Below, one piece after another: positions 10,665 to 20,339 of a stretch of DNA of 64,000 nt. Source of the stretch: Acholoe squamosa. Lineage: Eukaryota > Annelida > Polychaeta > Phyllodocida > Polynoidae. The notes below the pieces were generated by a model. It ran no database searches, was not told where the DNA came from, and saw only the letters and a program-made list of their open reading frames with translations. The stretch covers positions 60,057,774 through 60,121,773 of the forward strand of contig OX439046.1 in NCBI GenBank assembly GCA_949317995.1, given 5' to 3'. The position numbers were made by a program, and so were the translations under genes. Each line of letters opens with the position of its first letter. Position 1 is the stretch's first letter.

Positions 10665-10928
10665 TTAGTAAAGATCAGGTCTAATATTGATTTTTTTCCT
10701 TGTAACAGAATTAATTTCTTGGTTTAAGCCTAAACCTTTCATCTTATTCAAGAGGTCATGTACAATGTCGCTATCATCACTAATATTAAAATTGAAGTCT
10801 CCCATAGCTATTATTTCATAATAGTCTTTATCATCAATAGTGGATATCGTTTCAATTAATGTGTCAATAAAGACAGCTTTAGACCCATCAGGTGGTCTAT
10901 ATATGTTAAATAATAGGATAGGTTTCAT
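10665..10928 (-). pseudogene. LINE apurinic endonuclease fragment
   Basis: About 87 codons with FNIYRPPDGS and IIAMGDFNFNIS, the motif with the catalytic Asp and Asn typical of APE-type LINE endonucleases. It is separated from the RT fragment by a frame break and from the N-terminal endonuclease part near 11087-11296 by another. Confidence 0.8.
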
Positions 10929-11884
10929 ATGGTCCTTGTTTATTGTTATACATTGAAGTTCTATATTAGAATCAGATAGAAATAGTGTGGAGAATCTGTC
11001 ATAATCATGTTTCAGTCCATGTTTAATATAAATACATATACCACCACCAGTTTTAATAACACCTTTTTCATCAAGGACCTGTCTGTCTAATCTATAGCGT
11101 GTGTAGCCAGAGAATTGATATTCCGACTCATCATCCTCACTCCTAAACCAAGTCTCAGAAATGTAAAAATCTCAAAATTAGCAGGATATATTTCAGCACA
11201 GATACTAGCATAATTACATTTGAAACTTCGAGCATTCATATGCATCAGACGTAGACCCTTGGTGTCATTTAGGTTATTCAGTGGAGTGTGTTGCATAATA
11301 CAGGTAATTCCAAGTTAAACACTACAGAAGACATTGTTACAAGATCGAATTTACATTCATAAATACAGTCAGAGCCCCCCCAGACTCCATAAACAGTTTT
11401 CAAAGTATATACCACAAAAGGGGCATAGGCCTTAATGCTGCACCCTATACCGGTATAATATGTTTTCATCGGTTGGTACAAGTGGGTTGAACTATAGCAG
11501 CATATCAACAGTTGTAAGACAAGTAATTAGGGAAAGAAGGAAGGCAAAAAAAAAACAAATTTACAAAGGAGACTAGTGACGTATATAATCATATAAGGTG
11601 GGGACACAAACATTTTCATGTAGTAAAATACAATTAGTCTCTTTTAGCATCTTGTAGGCGAATTTCTTCAGATGTTGGCAGTGGGATTTCGCCTGTATGC
11701 TTATACCTGATTTTCATGAGCATTTCCCCAAGTTTGTTAGAACATTCGAGTTGGTTGTGGGCCACATTTTTAATAGTTATTTGGTCTCTTTGGCCTAGGT
11801 GGAAACCTATACCATAGGTGTTGTGGTAAGTAGCCTCATATAGGTATTTTCCTTTGGAGTTAACCAGCGTTTGTGGTAGGTTTG

Positions 11885-12152
11885 GCTGTGCAAACTTTAT
11901 TTACATGCTGGTAACTGTGTGTGCTCTCACTCTCTTGTACAGACCATCTCCACATGTATTTAACTAGTCTACTATTTTATATTTACATGCACGTGTTGCG
12001 ATGTGGTCACTCCATTTATCCACAGACATATTTGAGGACTCATGTACATCAGGAATGCCACTGTAACTATCGGCTAAACCTGATTCTTTTCCTTTGTCCC
12101 AGAAGGGGCTGTGAATAAAGAATTGAATTGAATTGAATTGAATTTGAAATAG
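11885..12152 (+). mobile_element. 3' end of a non-LTR element (LINE or SINE)
   Basis: The stretch ends CTGTGAATAAAGAATTGAAT followed by (GAATT)n to about 12145. A 3' microsatellite of this type after a short untranslated tail is typical of 5'-truncated LINE/SINE copies. No coding part is retained, so the family is not assignable. The DNA at 11300-11880 shows nothing assignable. Confidence 0.5.
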
Positions 12153-12223
12153 GCTCAATGGAAGCACCTATTCTATTGCTGAGATACAACTAGGTACCGT
12201 AAAACTAGTGCTATGGTATAGGC

Positions 12224-13414
12224 TATAGCTCGATGCAGCAATTAAGTTGGGAACCTGAGTGTTTTCCAGTTTTGGAGGCAGCAGTACATGTAAAATGCCT
12301 TCATTCAAGGGACATATGCTGCAGAAGACAAGTCTTCCTTATGATTCTATCTAAAAAATCATAACAAAATATGAATTAAAAGCATTTGCTATGCATTATT
12401 TCCTCATAATACATGTCAGACAAGACAAAATGCCCTCTGTAGGTCTCATACGGGCTGGAAAAGCACCATGTTCATAAATGTCTTTTATCATTTTCAAGAT
12501 AAGGGAGTGGTCATTATTTATCAACAGGGGGGTGGTGGGTTTTTTACGCCCCCCCTCGACAGCAGTAAAAAAAATTTGCGCCCCCCGTGCCGGAGGCGCG
12601 GAGAGTTTTCGCGCCCCCTCTTTGATCTATAGTAGCGCGCGGGCTTTTTTGCTAAAAAGAGGGTAAATTTTTTTAGCCCCCCCTCAAGAGGGGTCAAATT
12701 TTTTTTAGCCCCCCCTCAAGAGGGGTCAGAATTTTTTACGCCCCCCCTCAAACCCACCACCCCCCCTGTTGATAATAAATGACCACTCCCTAAGAATATT
12801 TGAAGACCTGAACAATGTGAACAGGTCCATGGTGCAAAACCCTTTTGAACTATTAAACTCCATCATCAATTGTTGTTTTGACCTGATGATTCATTGAAAA
12901 CCATATTGAAATGCTATTAGAACCCATATTAGGCATGTGAGGCCTATTATGATGCACTATTGAGCTATTTAGCTGTAAATAGAAACAAAAGCGTTGTCAG
13001 CACCAAAGACTAGAATCACAAGATGTGCCTAATTCTTCTCACACTTATTGTATCACTTAGATATTTCACATGCCTTTAAGATGATCAAGTAGAACCTAAA
13101 AATGGATATTTCTGGTATCAGGAGGTGATCACGCGTCCATACATGGTGTTCTATGTGGTCCCACATCAAAAAGCAAGCAGAAATTTTGCCGAAAGTCACA
13201 GTTTTTGCAAACTAACAAAAATCACATGTCTCTCATAGTGTAATAAGCCACCATAGAGGTAGGGAAAATAACATACTCATTTATAAACTTGATCTTTCAT
13301 TTGCTGAAAATATTATGTAAATCGGATACATTTTGGCTAAACTACAGCATTTCTTAGCAAAAGTTTAGGAAAAACTAAGATTTAGGTTCCCAACTTGCTG
13401 CATCGAGCTATAGA
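12224..13414. repeat. Element bounded by inverted repeats, type 1
   Basis: The left end near 12224 reads CTATAGCTCGATGCAGCAA and the right end near 13385-13414 is its reverse complement (TTGCTGCATCGAGCTATAG), with AGTTGGGAACCT next to both; the left copy has a four-base insertion. No coding region is visible inside. A Harbinger-like MITE (12503-12790) has inserted into it. The termini are related to those at 13416 and 14870. Confidence 0.6.
12503..12790. mobile_element. Harbinger-like MITE
   Basis: 288 bp with terminal inverted repeats of about 38 bp (outer GGGAGTGGTC / GACCACTCCC) flanked by TAA on both sides, the three-base target duplication expected for PIF/Harbinger elements. The inside is a set of short repeats of the kind AGAGGGGTCAAATTTTTTTT with long C and T runs; no protein is encoded. 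Confidence 0.75.
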
Positions 13415-13443
13415 TGGCAGGATGCAACTTGTTACATCGGACT

Positions 13444-13871
13444 ATGCCCTGAGAGCATGAAGCGCCGCCCGCGTGGTGATGCATATATATTTTCGGGACC
13501 GTGCGGCATTGAGCATGCCCTGAGGGCATTATGCTGCACTTCTACAAATCAGCAATGACTAATTCTAGGGTATGCCCTCAGGGTATCGTGTATCGTCCCT
13601 TAGGGCATGTTCCTGCCCTCTTGAAGTTCTGGGATTGACCAAAAAGATGCACATGCCCTGAGGGCAACACCAGTGTTATCTATGCCCTCAGGACATATTT
13701 CTTGCTTCTTTAAAACATGATTGACTCAACTAGGGCATAGGCCCCCAGGGTATATACTAAACTTCTACAGATTGAGGCCATCTAGGCCCCGAGGGCCAAG
13801 ATGGCCCCAGGGCATACCGTGTGAGAATAGACACCTGTAACAGTCAGCAAAGGAACATGCCCTGAGGGCAT
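13444..13871. repeat. Cluster of ATGCCCTGAGGGCAT palindromes
   Basis: About nine copies, some degenerate, of the palindrome ATGCCCTGAGGGCAT (intact at 13515-13529 and 13857-13871; variants near 13444, 13571, 13597, 13653, 13681, 13735 and 13801), spaced irregularly by 30-60 bases. The core GCCCTGAGGGC fits the TFAP2 (AP-2) consensus GCCN3GGC. Whether it is bound is unknown. Confidence 0.6.
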
Positions 13872-14120
13872 GAATGACTGTAGTGTAAGGTAAAGAATAC
13901 AGTAGGATTGTATAGATTGTCATAAAATAAAGTTTGTATTTTCTGGTGTATATCTGTAACATTGAGAATGTCATAGTTTATAACTAAATGGGTTAGAATC
14001 AAAGTACAGTAAAGGTATGTTGATGGTTGTATGTTTCAATGACCTAGTATTATGTGGTAAGCCTACATCAGCATTCTTGGAACATATACACTGGCTGATC
14101 TCATGGCTGCTGATGTCATA

Positions 14121-14462
14121 CCCCACTTGGCAGAAAAACGTTTTTTTGACGTAAAAAAAACCGTTTTATTTTGGTTCCTAAGTTTGCAAAACGTTTTTTT
14201 TCAACGTCAAAATAATGTTTTTACATGTACTCAAAAAAACGTTATTTTGACGTTTTTATAAAAACGTTTTTATATCAGGTTAAAAAAACGTTTTATTAAC
14301 GTAAAAGAAACGTAAATAAAAAACGTTTTTATTTGGTTGAAAATTGGTTGAAAAAGCAAACGTTTTTATTTGGTCGTCAAAATAACGTTTTTTAAAAACG
14401 TTTTTTACCCAAACCAAATAAAAACGTTTGCAAACGTTATAAACACGTTTTTTGCCAGGTGG
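14121..14462. mobile_element. MITE made of AAACGTTTT motifs
   Basis: The ends are inverted: CCCACTTGGCAGAAAAACG at the left and CGTTTTTTGCCAGGTGGG at the right. The inside is almost wholly AACGTT/AAAACGTTTT palindromes in both orientations. No clear target-site duplication. It is non-coding; the family is unassigned. Confidence 0.65.
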
Positions 14463-14607
14463 GACTTGTCTCATGTGTACCACTCAGTGTGCTTACTTCA
14501 TCCTTTTAGCTGATATCATCAGTCACCTGTTTGTCTCCCTATCTGACATCAGTCCTACATCATACTTCTGGATGATGTGAGACTCTGATCTCAGCCTTTA
14601 GATAGCA

Positions 14608-14740
14608 TATAAAAGCAGGTCCCTCTCTTCCCTCCTCAATCACTACATCTGATCTGTGCTGTTCACATCAACCCTACCTTGCTGATATACTGGACTTTGT
14701 ACCTGAGGACTAAGAGGAGGCAATATTCTTTGTACAGGTT
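14608..14740 (+). promoter_or_regulatory. Possible promoter with short exon
   Basis: TATAAAAG at 14608-14615 is followed by about 130 bases ending in TACAG|GTTATT near 14738, a possible splice donor. No ORF follows, so any transcript would be non-coding or spliced far downstream. Weak evidence. Confidence 0.25.
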
Positions 14741-14897
14741 ATTATACCAGATTACCCTGAAGGTTATATCCATGCTAAGGTTGGACTACTGAATGTTATT
14801 GCACACAGTTATGTTCAATGGACTCTATGCTGAAATGTTATATTACCTGAGGACATTTGTGTGTTACTATAGTCCGATGTAACAAGTTGTATCCTGC

Positions 14898-15950
14898 ACC
14901 TAGCAGTAGACCTGCCAACCGGTCCCTAGGCATATGATGTTAGGGACCGGCTCCTCTCCATCAAAAGGTCTGGAGGTTGATTTTGCTGCCACCTGCTGTT
15001 ACGTACTGGCAAACGGAAGTTGCAACTACAGTAAAATTCCGCTACAACGAATCCTGTTACAACAAAATTTTAATTTTCGTTTATAACAAACAAACTGTAT
15101 TGTCCCAATTCAACTCCATACATTTGTATAGTAAATAAATCTCCTTATAGCGAACTTCACATGATCTAAATTCGTTTATAACGAATTTCTTTGGGCTTTA
15201 GAGTGGTTTCAAAACATCCCTACCTGCCCCCATATCACTTATATATAATTGTGCATGTGGGTGGAGGTAGGGGATTCAAAGAGGTGTTAGGCCCTGTTTT
15301 AGGATATCTCTACCGGCCTCCACTCACCTGTGCGGCAGTATAGAGGGTTCAAAGAGGTGTTTTAGGACATCTCTATACCCCAACATGAAAATGTTGGGGT
15401 ATGCTTAGAACAAGATATAAGTAGTATATTAAATGGTCTTTTCTGGATATTATCCAGAAAAGACCACCATATTTAGATTATCCAGAGAAGAGGTCGTTTA
15501 TAGATATATTTAATTTATCTATAAAAGAGGTTGTTTATAGATATTTTTAGATTATTTATAAAAGAGGTCGTTTATAGATATATTTAATTATATCCAGAAA
15601 AGACCACCATATTTGGATTATCCCGACAAGACCTGATATTTGAATTATCCTTACAATACCCGCTTCTTGAGATATTTAGACAAGACCTTATATTTGGAAT
15701 ATCTAGAAAAGACCTGCATATATATATGAGAAACTCTTTGTGTAAATCTTTTGATTAGTTCTTATGAATGCCACCAGCTGGGAGAGCACTAGATAGCTGA
15801 TGAGTGTTGCCTTGTGCATAACGGTTCCCATTTATGTTTCTTATGTGGTGCTCCATGGTGGCTATGTCACTGAGTCACTCGGTTCCAAGCCTGCTGTGTA
15901 TGTGTGTTAGTATGTTTGTGTGAGAAGGAGAGGAGCAGCATGAGTTACGT
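14898..15950. other. AT-rich repeat DNA, no gene
   Basis: About 15030-15190 holds repeated phrases around CGTTTATAACGAA. About 15420-15720 holds degenerate repeats around ATTATCCAGAAAAGACCACC and TTTATAGATATATTTAA in both orientations. About 15200-15370 has two related stretches containing TTCAAAGAGGTGTT. No credible ORF. Confidence 0.5.
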
Positions 15951-15956
15951 TCTGCA

Positions 15957-16110
15957 TATGTTATGCCGTATATGGTTTTCTACGTCTTACTTTTTACGCC
16001 TTATAAGGAAGAGAATATATTATGTTGATATGTTATGCCGTATATGGTTTTCTATGTCTTACTTTTTACGCCTTATAAGGAAGAGAATATATTATGTTGA
16101 TATATGTCAT
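15957..16110 (+). repeat. Two 71-bp direct repeats
   Basis: Two copies of a unit containing TATATGGTTTTCTA, ACGCCTTATAAGGAAGAG and ATATATTATGTTGATATG. Three shorter-period (about 68 bp) copies of the same unit occur at about 18118-18320. A small ORF spanning the repeats is a by-product of the period and is not a gene. Confidence 0.75.
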
Positions 16111-17227
16111 ATATGGCTACACACTGGACTTAGAAAGTTTTAGAAAGGCTTCTGTTTGGATACTTTGGATCTCAGAGAGGTTTTCTCTCTGCTTTGGAAA
16201 GTTTCTTTTTCTTTTATGATACTTAATTACTTTGAATTTGCTGAGACAGATTTTAGATTATAAATTTTTGGACTGAAATTTACTTCAATCTATTAATGCA
16301 GTGCATTTTGACACTTGTATTTTGCCGTTTTAGTCATTTTTAACATACAAGGAGTAGAGATAGATGCTGGACTATATAAAATAAAATGTAGCCCCCGAGT
16401 TGTCCTTTAAGAAGAAAAAATCAGCTTGAAAATCGGTTGGTAAACAAACTCAGAATCATGCAAAACGTGAATGGAGCTAAACTCAACTTTTCTCCTGGAA
16501 AAGCTTGATATAGACACACAATTACATTAAACGAATTGTGTGTCTAATACCCTTAAACATGTACAAGAAGAAATTGCATTGATTGGTCCATAGACAAAGT
16601 GAGAAACAGTCCAAGACTGCATTTTGTTTACACTCGTTTTTCTCACTATAAGCTGCGTTGCAACTCATGAGTAACTCATAACAGTTTTTTAATAATGCCT
16701 ACAAAGAGGGCAAGCATCATAGATAGGACAGAGGTTTCATGGTAGGTCCCTCCTCCTCCTGTATGGATACTCCTGGTTCTAATGGGAAACTCAGACAGCT
16801 GCAGCCAGAGGACTCACTTTGTTACTGTAAACACTAGCTCTGCCACTCGTGTGTAACTAGGTTACTGGTGTGAGCAGGGCTATGTAGTAGTAGAAGTACT
16901 AGTAATACACAGGACTAGCAGAGATACATAGACATACATACAGGTTTGTATATCTCTAACAATGCTGTCTTGCACATAGGATAACACAGAGGTAGAGATA
17001 CTTTAAAAGACTCTAACAATACATACATGCACACATTATTACAGATTGGAGATTGTAGCCATCTATAGCTTATATAGCAGGGATGATGGGTGGAGTAGGA
17101 ACCCTTCAGCAATGATCCAGCACAGAGAGCTATAGGGACTATTCTACTGTGATGCATGGAATAAAGGTCTAAAGTGAAAATTTTGGAACAAAAACAATGT
17201 TTCCTATCCCTCTATGAGCTAGCTGAA
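16111..17227. other. No gene seen; AT-rich DNA
   Basis: No convincing ORF or RNA gene. The segment near 16135-16290 is repeated at about 19195-19345 (phrase TTTGGATACTTTGGATCTCA), which lies behind the TATA boxes at 18.9 kb, so this is a duplicated part of the same leader/intron-like sequence. Confidence 0.5.
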
Positions 17228-18640
17228 AAGAAATTGCGCAGTTTGTAATGGAAAATTCCATTGCTGAAAGGAACTGCGTAGTTATAATATAGTAATGGAA
17301 AATTACTATACAGTGTTATAGCATACACTGTATGCTTTGTTTTTATGAGTAACTCACATGAGTTTTTTATTATGATACTTATAGAGACAAGTATCATGGA
17401 AGGGGGCAGAGAGCTGCAGGATTGTTCCTATGAATCCCACCAGATGGAAGATGAGTAGCAAGTATCAGACAAGTATCATGGAAAGGTGCAGAGAGTTGCA
17501 GGATGGTTCCTATGAATCCCACCAGATGGAAGATGAGTAGCATAATGGTACACTGTATGCTTTGTTTTCATGAGTTGCTCACACGAGTTTTTTATTATAG
17601 CATTTAAAGAGACAAGCTACATTGAAAGGTGCAGAGAGCTGCAGGATGGTTCCTATGAATCCCACCAGATGGAAGATGAGTAGCATAATGGTACACTGTA
17701 TGCTTTGGTTTCATGAGTTGCTCACACAAGTTTTTTATTATAGCATTCAAAGAGACAAGCTACATTAAAAGGTGCAGAGAGCTGCAGGATGGTTCCTATG
17801 AATCTCACTAGATGGAAGTGTGCTTCAGGAAATTCCATGACGTAATGCATATATTATGATGCTTCAGGAAAATTCCATGACGTAATGCATATATTATGTT
17901 AAGTAGAATCAATGTTGTGCTTCCATATTTAGCTTTATACGTCTTAGAAATGTGCTTCAGGAAAATTCCATGACATAATGCATATATTATGGTGCTTCAG
18001 GAAAATTCCATGACGTAATGCATATATTATGTTAAGTATAATCAATGTTGTGCTTCCATCTTTTGCTTTATACGTTTTAAAACAGAAAAGAAAATTCCAT
18101 GAAACATATGCATATGTTATGCCATATATGGTTTTCTACGTTTTACTTTTATGCCTTATAAGGAAGAGAATATATTATGTTGATATATGCCATATATGGT
18201 TTTCTACGTCTTACTTTTATGCCTTATAAGGAAGAGAATATATTATGTTGATATATGCCATATATGGTTTTCTACGTCTTATTTTTGTGCCTTATAAGGA
18301 AGAGAATATATTATGTTGATTTCCCTTGCTATATTTGGTCTTTTACGTAATGGAAAATACCATAGCAGTAATGGAAAATTCCATTGCTGAAAGGAACTGA
18401 GTAGTTAGTAATGGAAAATACCATAGCAGTAATGGAAAATTCCATTGCTAAAAGGAACTGCATAGTTAGTATTGGAAAATACCATAGCAGTAATGGAAAA
18501 TTCCATTGCTGAAAGGAACTGCATAGTTAGTATTGGAAAATACCATAGCAGTAGTGGAAAATTCCATTGCTGAAAGGAACTGTGTAGTTAGTAATGGAAA
18601 ATACCATAGCAGTAATGGAAAATTCCATGTCACATGTCAC
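17228..18640 (+). promoter_or_regulatory. Enhancer-like array of Rel-type and CRE-type repeats
   Basis: Several short tandem families lie together. GGAAAATTCC (fits a Rel/NF-kB site) occurs at 17250, 17867, 17960, 18000, 18373, 18434, 18495, 18556 and 18617, and GGAAATTCC at 17828. TGACGTAA (fits a CRE/ATF site) follows directly at 17838, 17878 and 18011, and as TGACATAA at 17971. The copies at 18373-18626 are in a 61-bp repeat; those at 17828-18018 in a repeat of about 40 bp; about 17400-17810 is another tandem family. TATA boxes with splice donors follow 270-330 bases downstream. The motif identities are inferred from sequence only. Confidence 0.5.
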
Positions 18641-18889
18641 TAAATTTGTAATTTCCTCTGTCCTTGTCACTTAGCTCTATGTCACATGTCAATTTTAAGA
18701 AAGGACCATGTCCCATGTCATTTTTTTTTCTCCCCTGTCCTTGTCACTAGAGCTCTATGTCCCTTGTTGATTTTAAGAAAAGGCCATGTCACACTATCGA
18801 TTTTAGGGGTCTAGACCCCCACTAGTGTGTAGCCAGGGTACTGAGGAGTCCCGCCTCTTCTGCATAGCTTACATGGCTCCTCCTCTTTT

Positions 18890-19025
18890 GGACCTATATA
18901 AGGTACATGGACACCGCCTCTTCTGCATAGCTTATATGGCTCCTCCTCTTTTGGACCTATAAAAGGTACATGGACACTGGGCACTTGGACACTAGGCACT
19001 TGGGAGCAGCATTTGCAAGGTGAGT
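18890..19025 (+). promoter_or_regulatory. Duplicated TATA promoter with short first exon and splice donor
   Basis: TATATAAG at 18895-18902 and TATAAAAG at 18958-18965 lie in two copies of a 63-bp unit (phrases CGCCTCTTCTGCATAGCTTA and CTCCTCCTCTTTTGGACCTA). About 55 bases after the second box is GCAAG|GTGAGT (donor GT at 19020), a near-ideal 5' splice site. The predicted exon has no long ORF, so it may be a leader or a non-coding RNA exon. Confidence 0.5.
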
Positions 19026-19451
19026 CTGTTTCTATGTTCTGATAGATAAAAGCTTTTGGTACTTTAGATCTCAGAGGAGTTTTCTCTGTTAGACTTAGCT
19101 GTAGGTTTGAGGCATAGGTATTAAGTTAGGTAAAAGCAAACTGTTAGACTTAGCTGTAGGCTTGGGGCTTGGAGGTAAATGCAGAGCTGGACTTAGAAAG
19201 TTTTAGAAAGGCTTCTGTTTGGATACTTTGGATCTCAGAGAGGTTTTCTCTCTGCTTTGAAAAGTTTCTATTTATTTTATGATACTTATTTACTTTGAAT
19301 TTGCTGAGACAGATTTTAGATTATAAATTTTTGGACTGAAATTTGATTGGTCTTCCTTGGTAGGAGTCCCACCTCTTCTGCTCAGCCATTGGTCCTCCAC
19401 AGCATATTATGTTTATTCATGAAAATTTATTTTTAGAACTTGGAGTAGAGC

Positions 19452-19514
19452 TATATAAGGCGCAGGCTCTCAGTCTCACCCTGACCACTAGAGGGAAACT
19501 TCAGCAAGGTAAAG
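19452..19514 (+). promoter_or_regulatory. Second TATA box and splice donor module
   Basis: TATATAAG at 19452-19459, then about 50 bases, then CAGCAAG|GTAAAG (GT at 19509). The sequence after the donor (TTGTTTCTATATTTTGAC) resembles that after the donor at 19020, so the module is a diverged duplicate. Same uncertainty about the product. Confidence 0.45.
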
Positions 19515-20339
19515 TTGTTTCTATATTTTGACTTAGGAAGTTTTAGAAGGGTTTCTGTTTGGACAATTTATATCTTAGAAAGGTTTTCTCAGTTAGACTT
19601 AACTGTAGGCTTGAGGCTTGGAGTTAAATGCAAAGCTGGACTTAGCTTAGGCTAGGTGTTTATTGCTTAAGTTTTTCATGGATTTGATGGTCTAAGAAAA
19701 TGTTTCTGCCACATTTGTAGAAATTTCTCTTGCTTTAGAGAAGATTTTATGGCAATTTGTTTTATTTTGGGTTAAGTACCCTGAGAGGTTTTGAGAGTAA
19801 ATAATCAGTTGGACATTTTTGTAAGCTTAGGCTGGGTATTTATTGTATGACTTTCTTCAGATTTGATAGTTTCAGAAAATGTTTGCTACTTTGAATTTAA
19901 CAGGCTAGGTTTCTGCCACATTTACAGAAATGTCTCTGAGTATAGAAAGGTGTTCATTGGATACTGTGCTATTATGTCAAAGTTTCTAAGGGTAAGTACT
20001 CAGTGTTACATCTATAAGCTTAGACTAGGTTGGCTCTTAATATTATTGAATATTGTTGTGTTAGTTTAGGATTTAGCAGTCTAAGAAAGGCCTTCTGAAG
20101 CAAAGGTCTCAACTAAGTTATTTTGAATTTAGAACTTTCAAAAATGTTTCTAAGATTGAATACAGAGTTGCAATTAGATGTTTTTCCTAGCTGAGGCTGG
20201 GAGGCTCTGAAATATGAGAAAGTTGAATAGCTTATGAGTTTGATATGATTAGTCATTGAGGGATTGGATTAAAACAGGAATAGTGTATAATAATGAATCA
20301 GAGCATTGTGTCATAATACATAAAGTCTTTTGTCAGCAG
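19515..20339. other. Intron-like degenerate repeats, no gene
   Basis: Degenerate copies of a roughly 200-bp unit (phrases TTAGGCTAGGTATTTATTG-like, TCAGAAAATGTTTCTGCCAC-like, GAGAGTAAAT) that recurs at 23.4-24.1 kb. A weak acceptor-like TTTTGTCAGCAG ends at 20339, just before the 180-bp array. Confidence 0.45.

Larger units (their letters stand above)
9179..11296 (-). mobile_element. Degenerate APE-type LINE on the minus strand
   Basis: Read on the minus strand from about 11300: an N-terminal endonuclease start (LMHMNARSFKCNYASICAE, near 11250), endonuclease core (NIYRPPDGSKAVFIDTL and AMGDFNFN, near 10900), then reverse transcriptase. The pieces are in different frames, with breaks around 10930-11090 and 10600-10665, so the copy is dead. 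The family resembles jockey/CR1-like LINEs. The RT C-terminus is cut after YKYLGV and joined to unrelated-looking residues, implying an internal deletion. Confidence 0.85.
13416..14897. repeat. Element bounded by inverted repeats, type 2
   Basis: CAGGATGCAACTTGTTACAT at 13418 is mirrored at the right end (14870-14897) with one mismatch, over about 28 bp. The terminal sequence is a relative of the type 1 termini (both contain CAAGTTG next to a GATG core). Inside are the GCCCTGAGGGC palindromes, a CGTT-rich MITE and a TATA-like box at 14608. No ORF is credible. It could be a foldback element or two duplicated segments. Confidence 0.55.

Noticed and set aside
8332-11296. Twin-priming inversion of one LINE
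   Set aside because: The order (3' fragment on the plus strand at left, 5' part on the minus strand at right) does not fit the usual twin-priming product; two separate fragments are simpler.
16915-17397. Minus-strand ORFs of 60-80 codons
   Set aside because: No motifs, no promoter or poly(A) context, in AT-rich repeat DNA.
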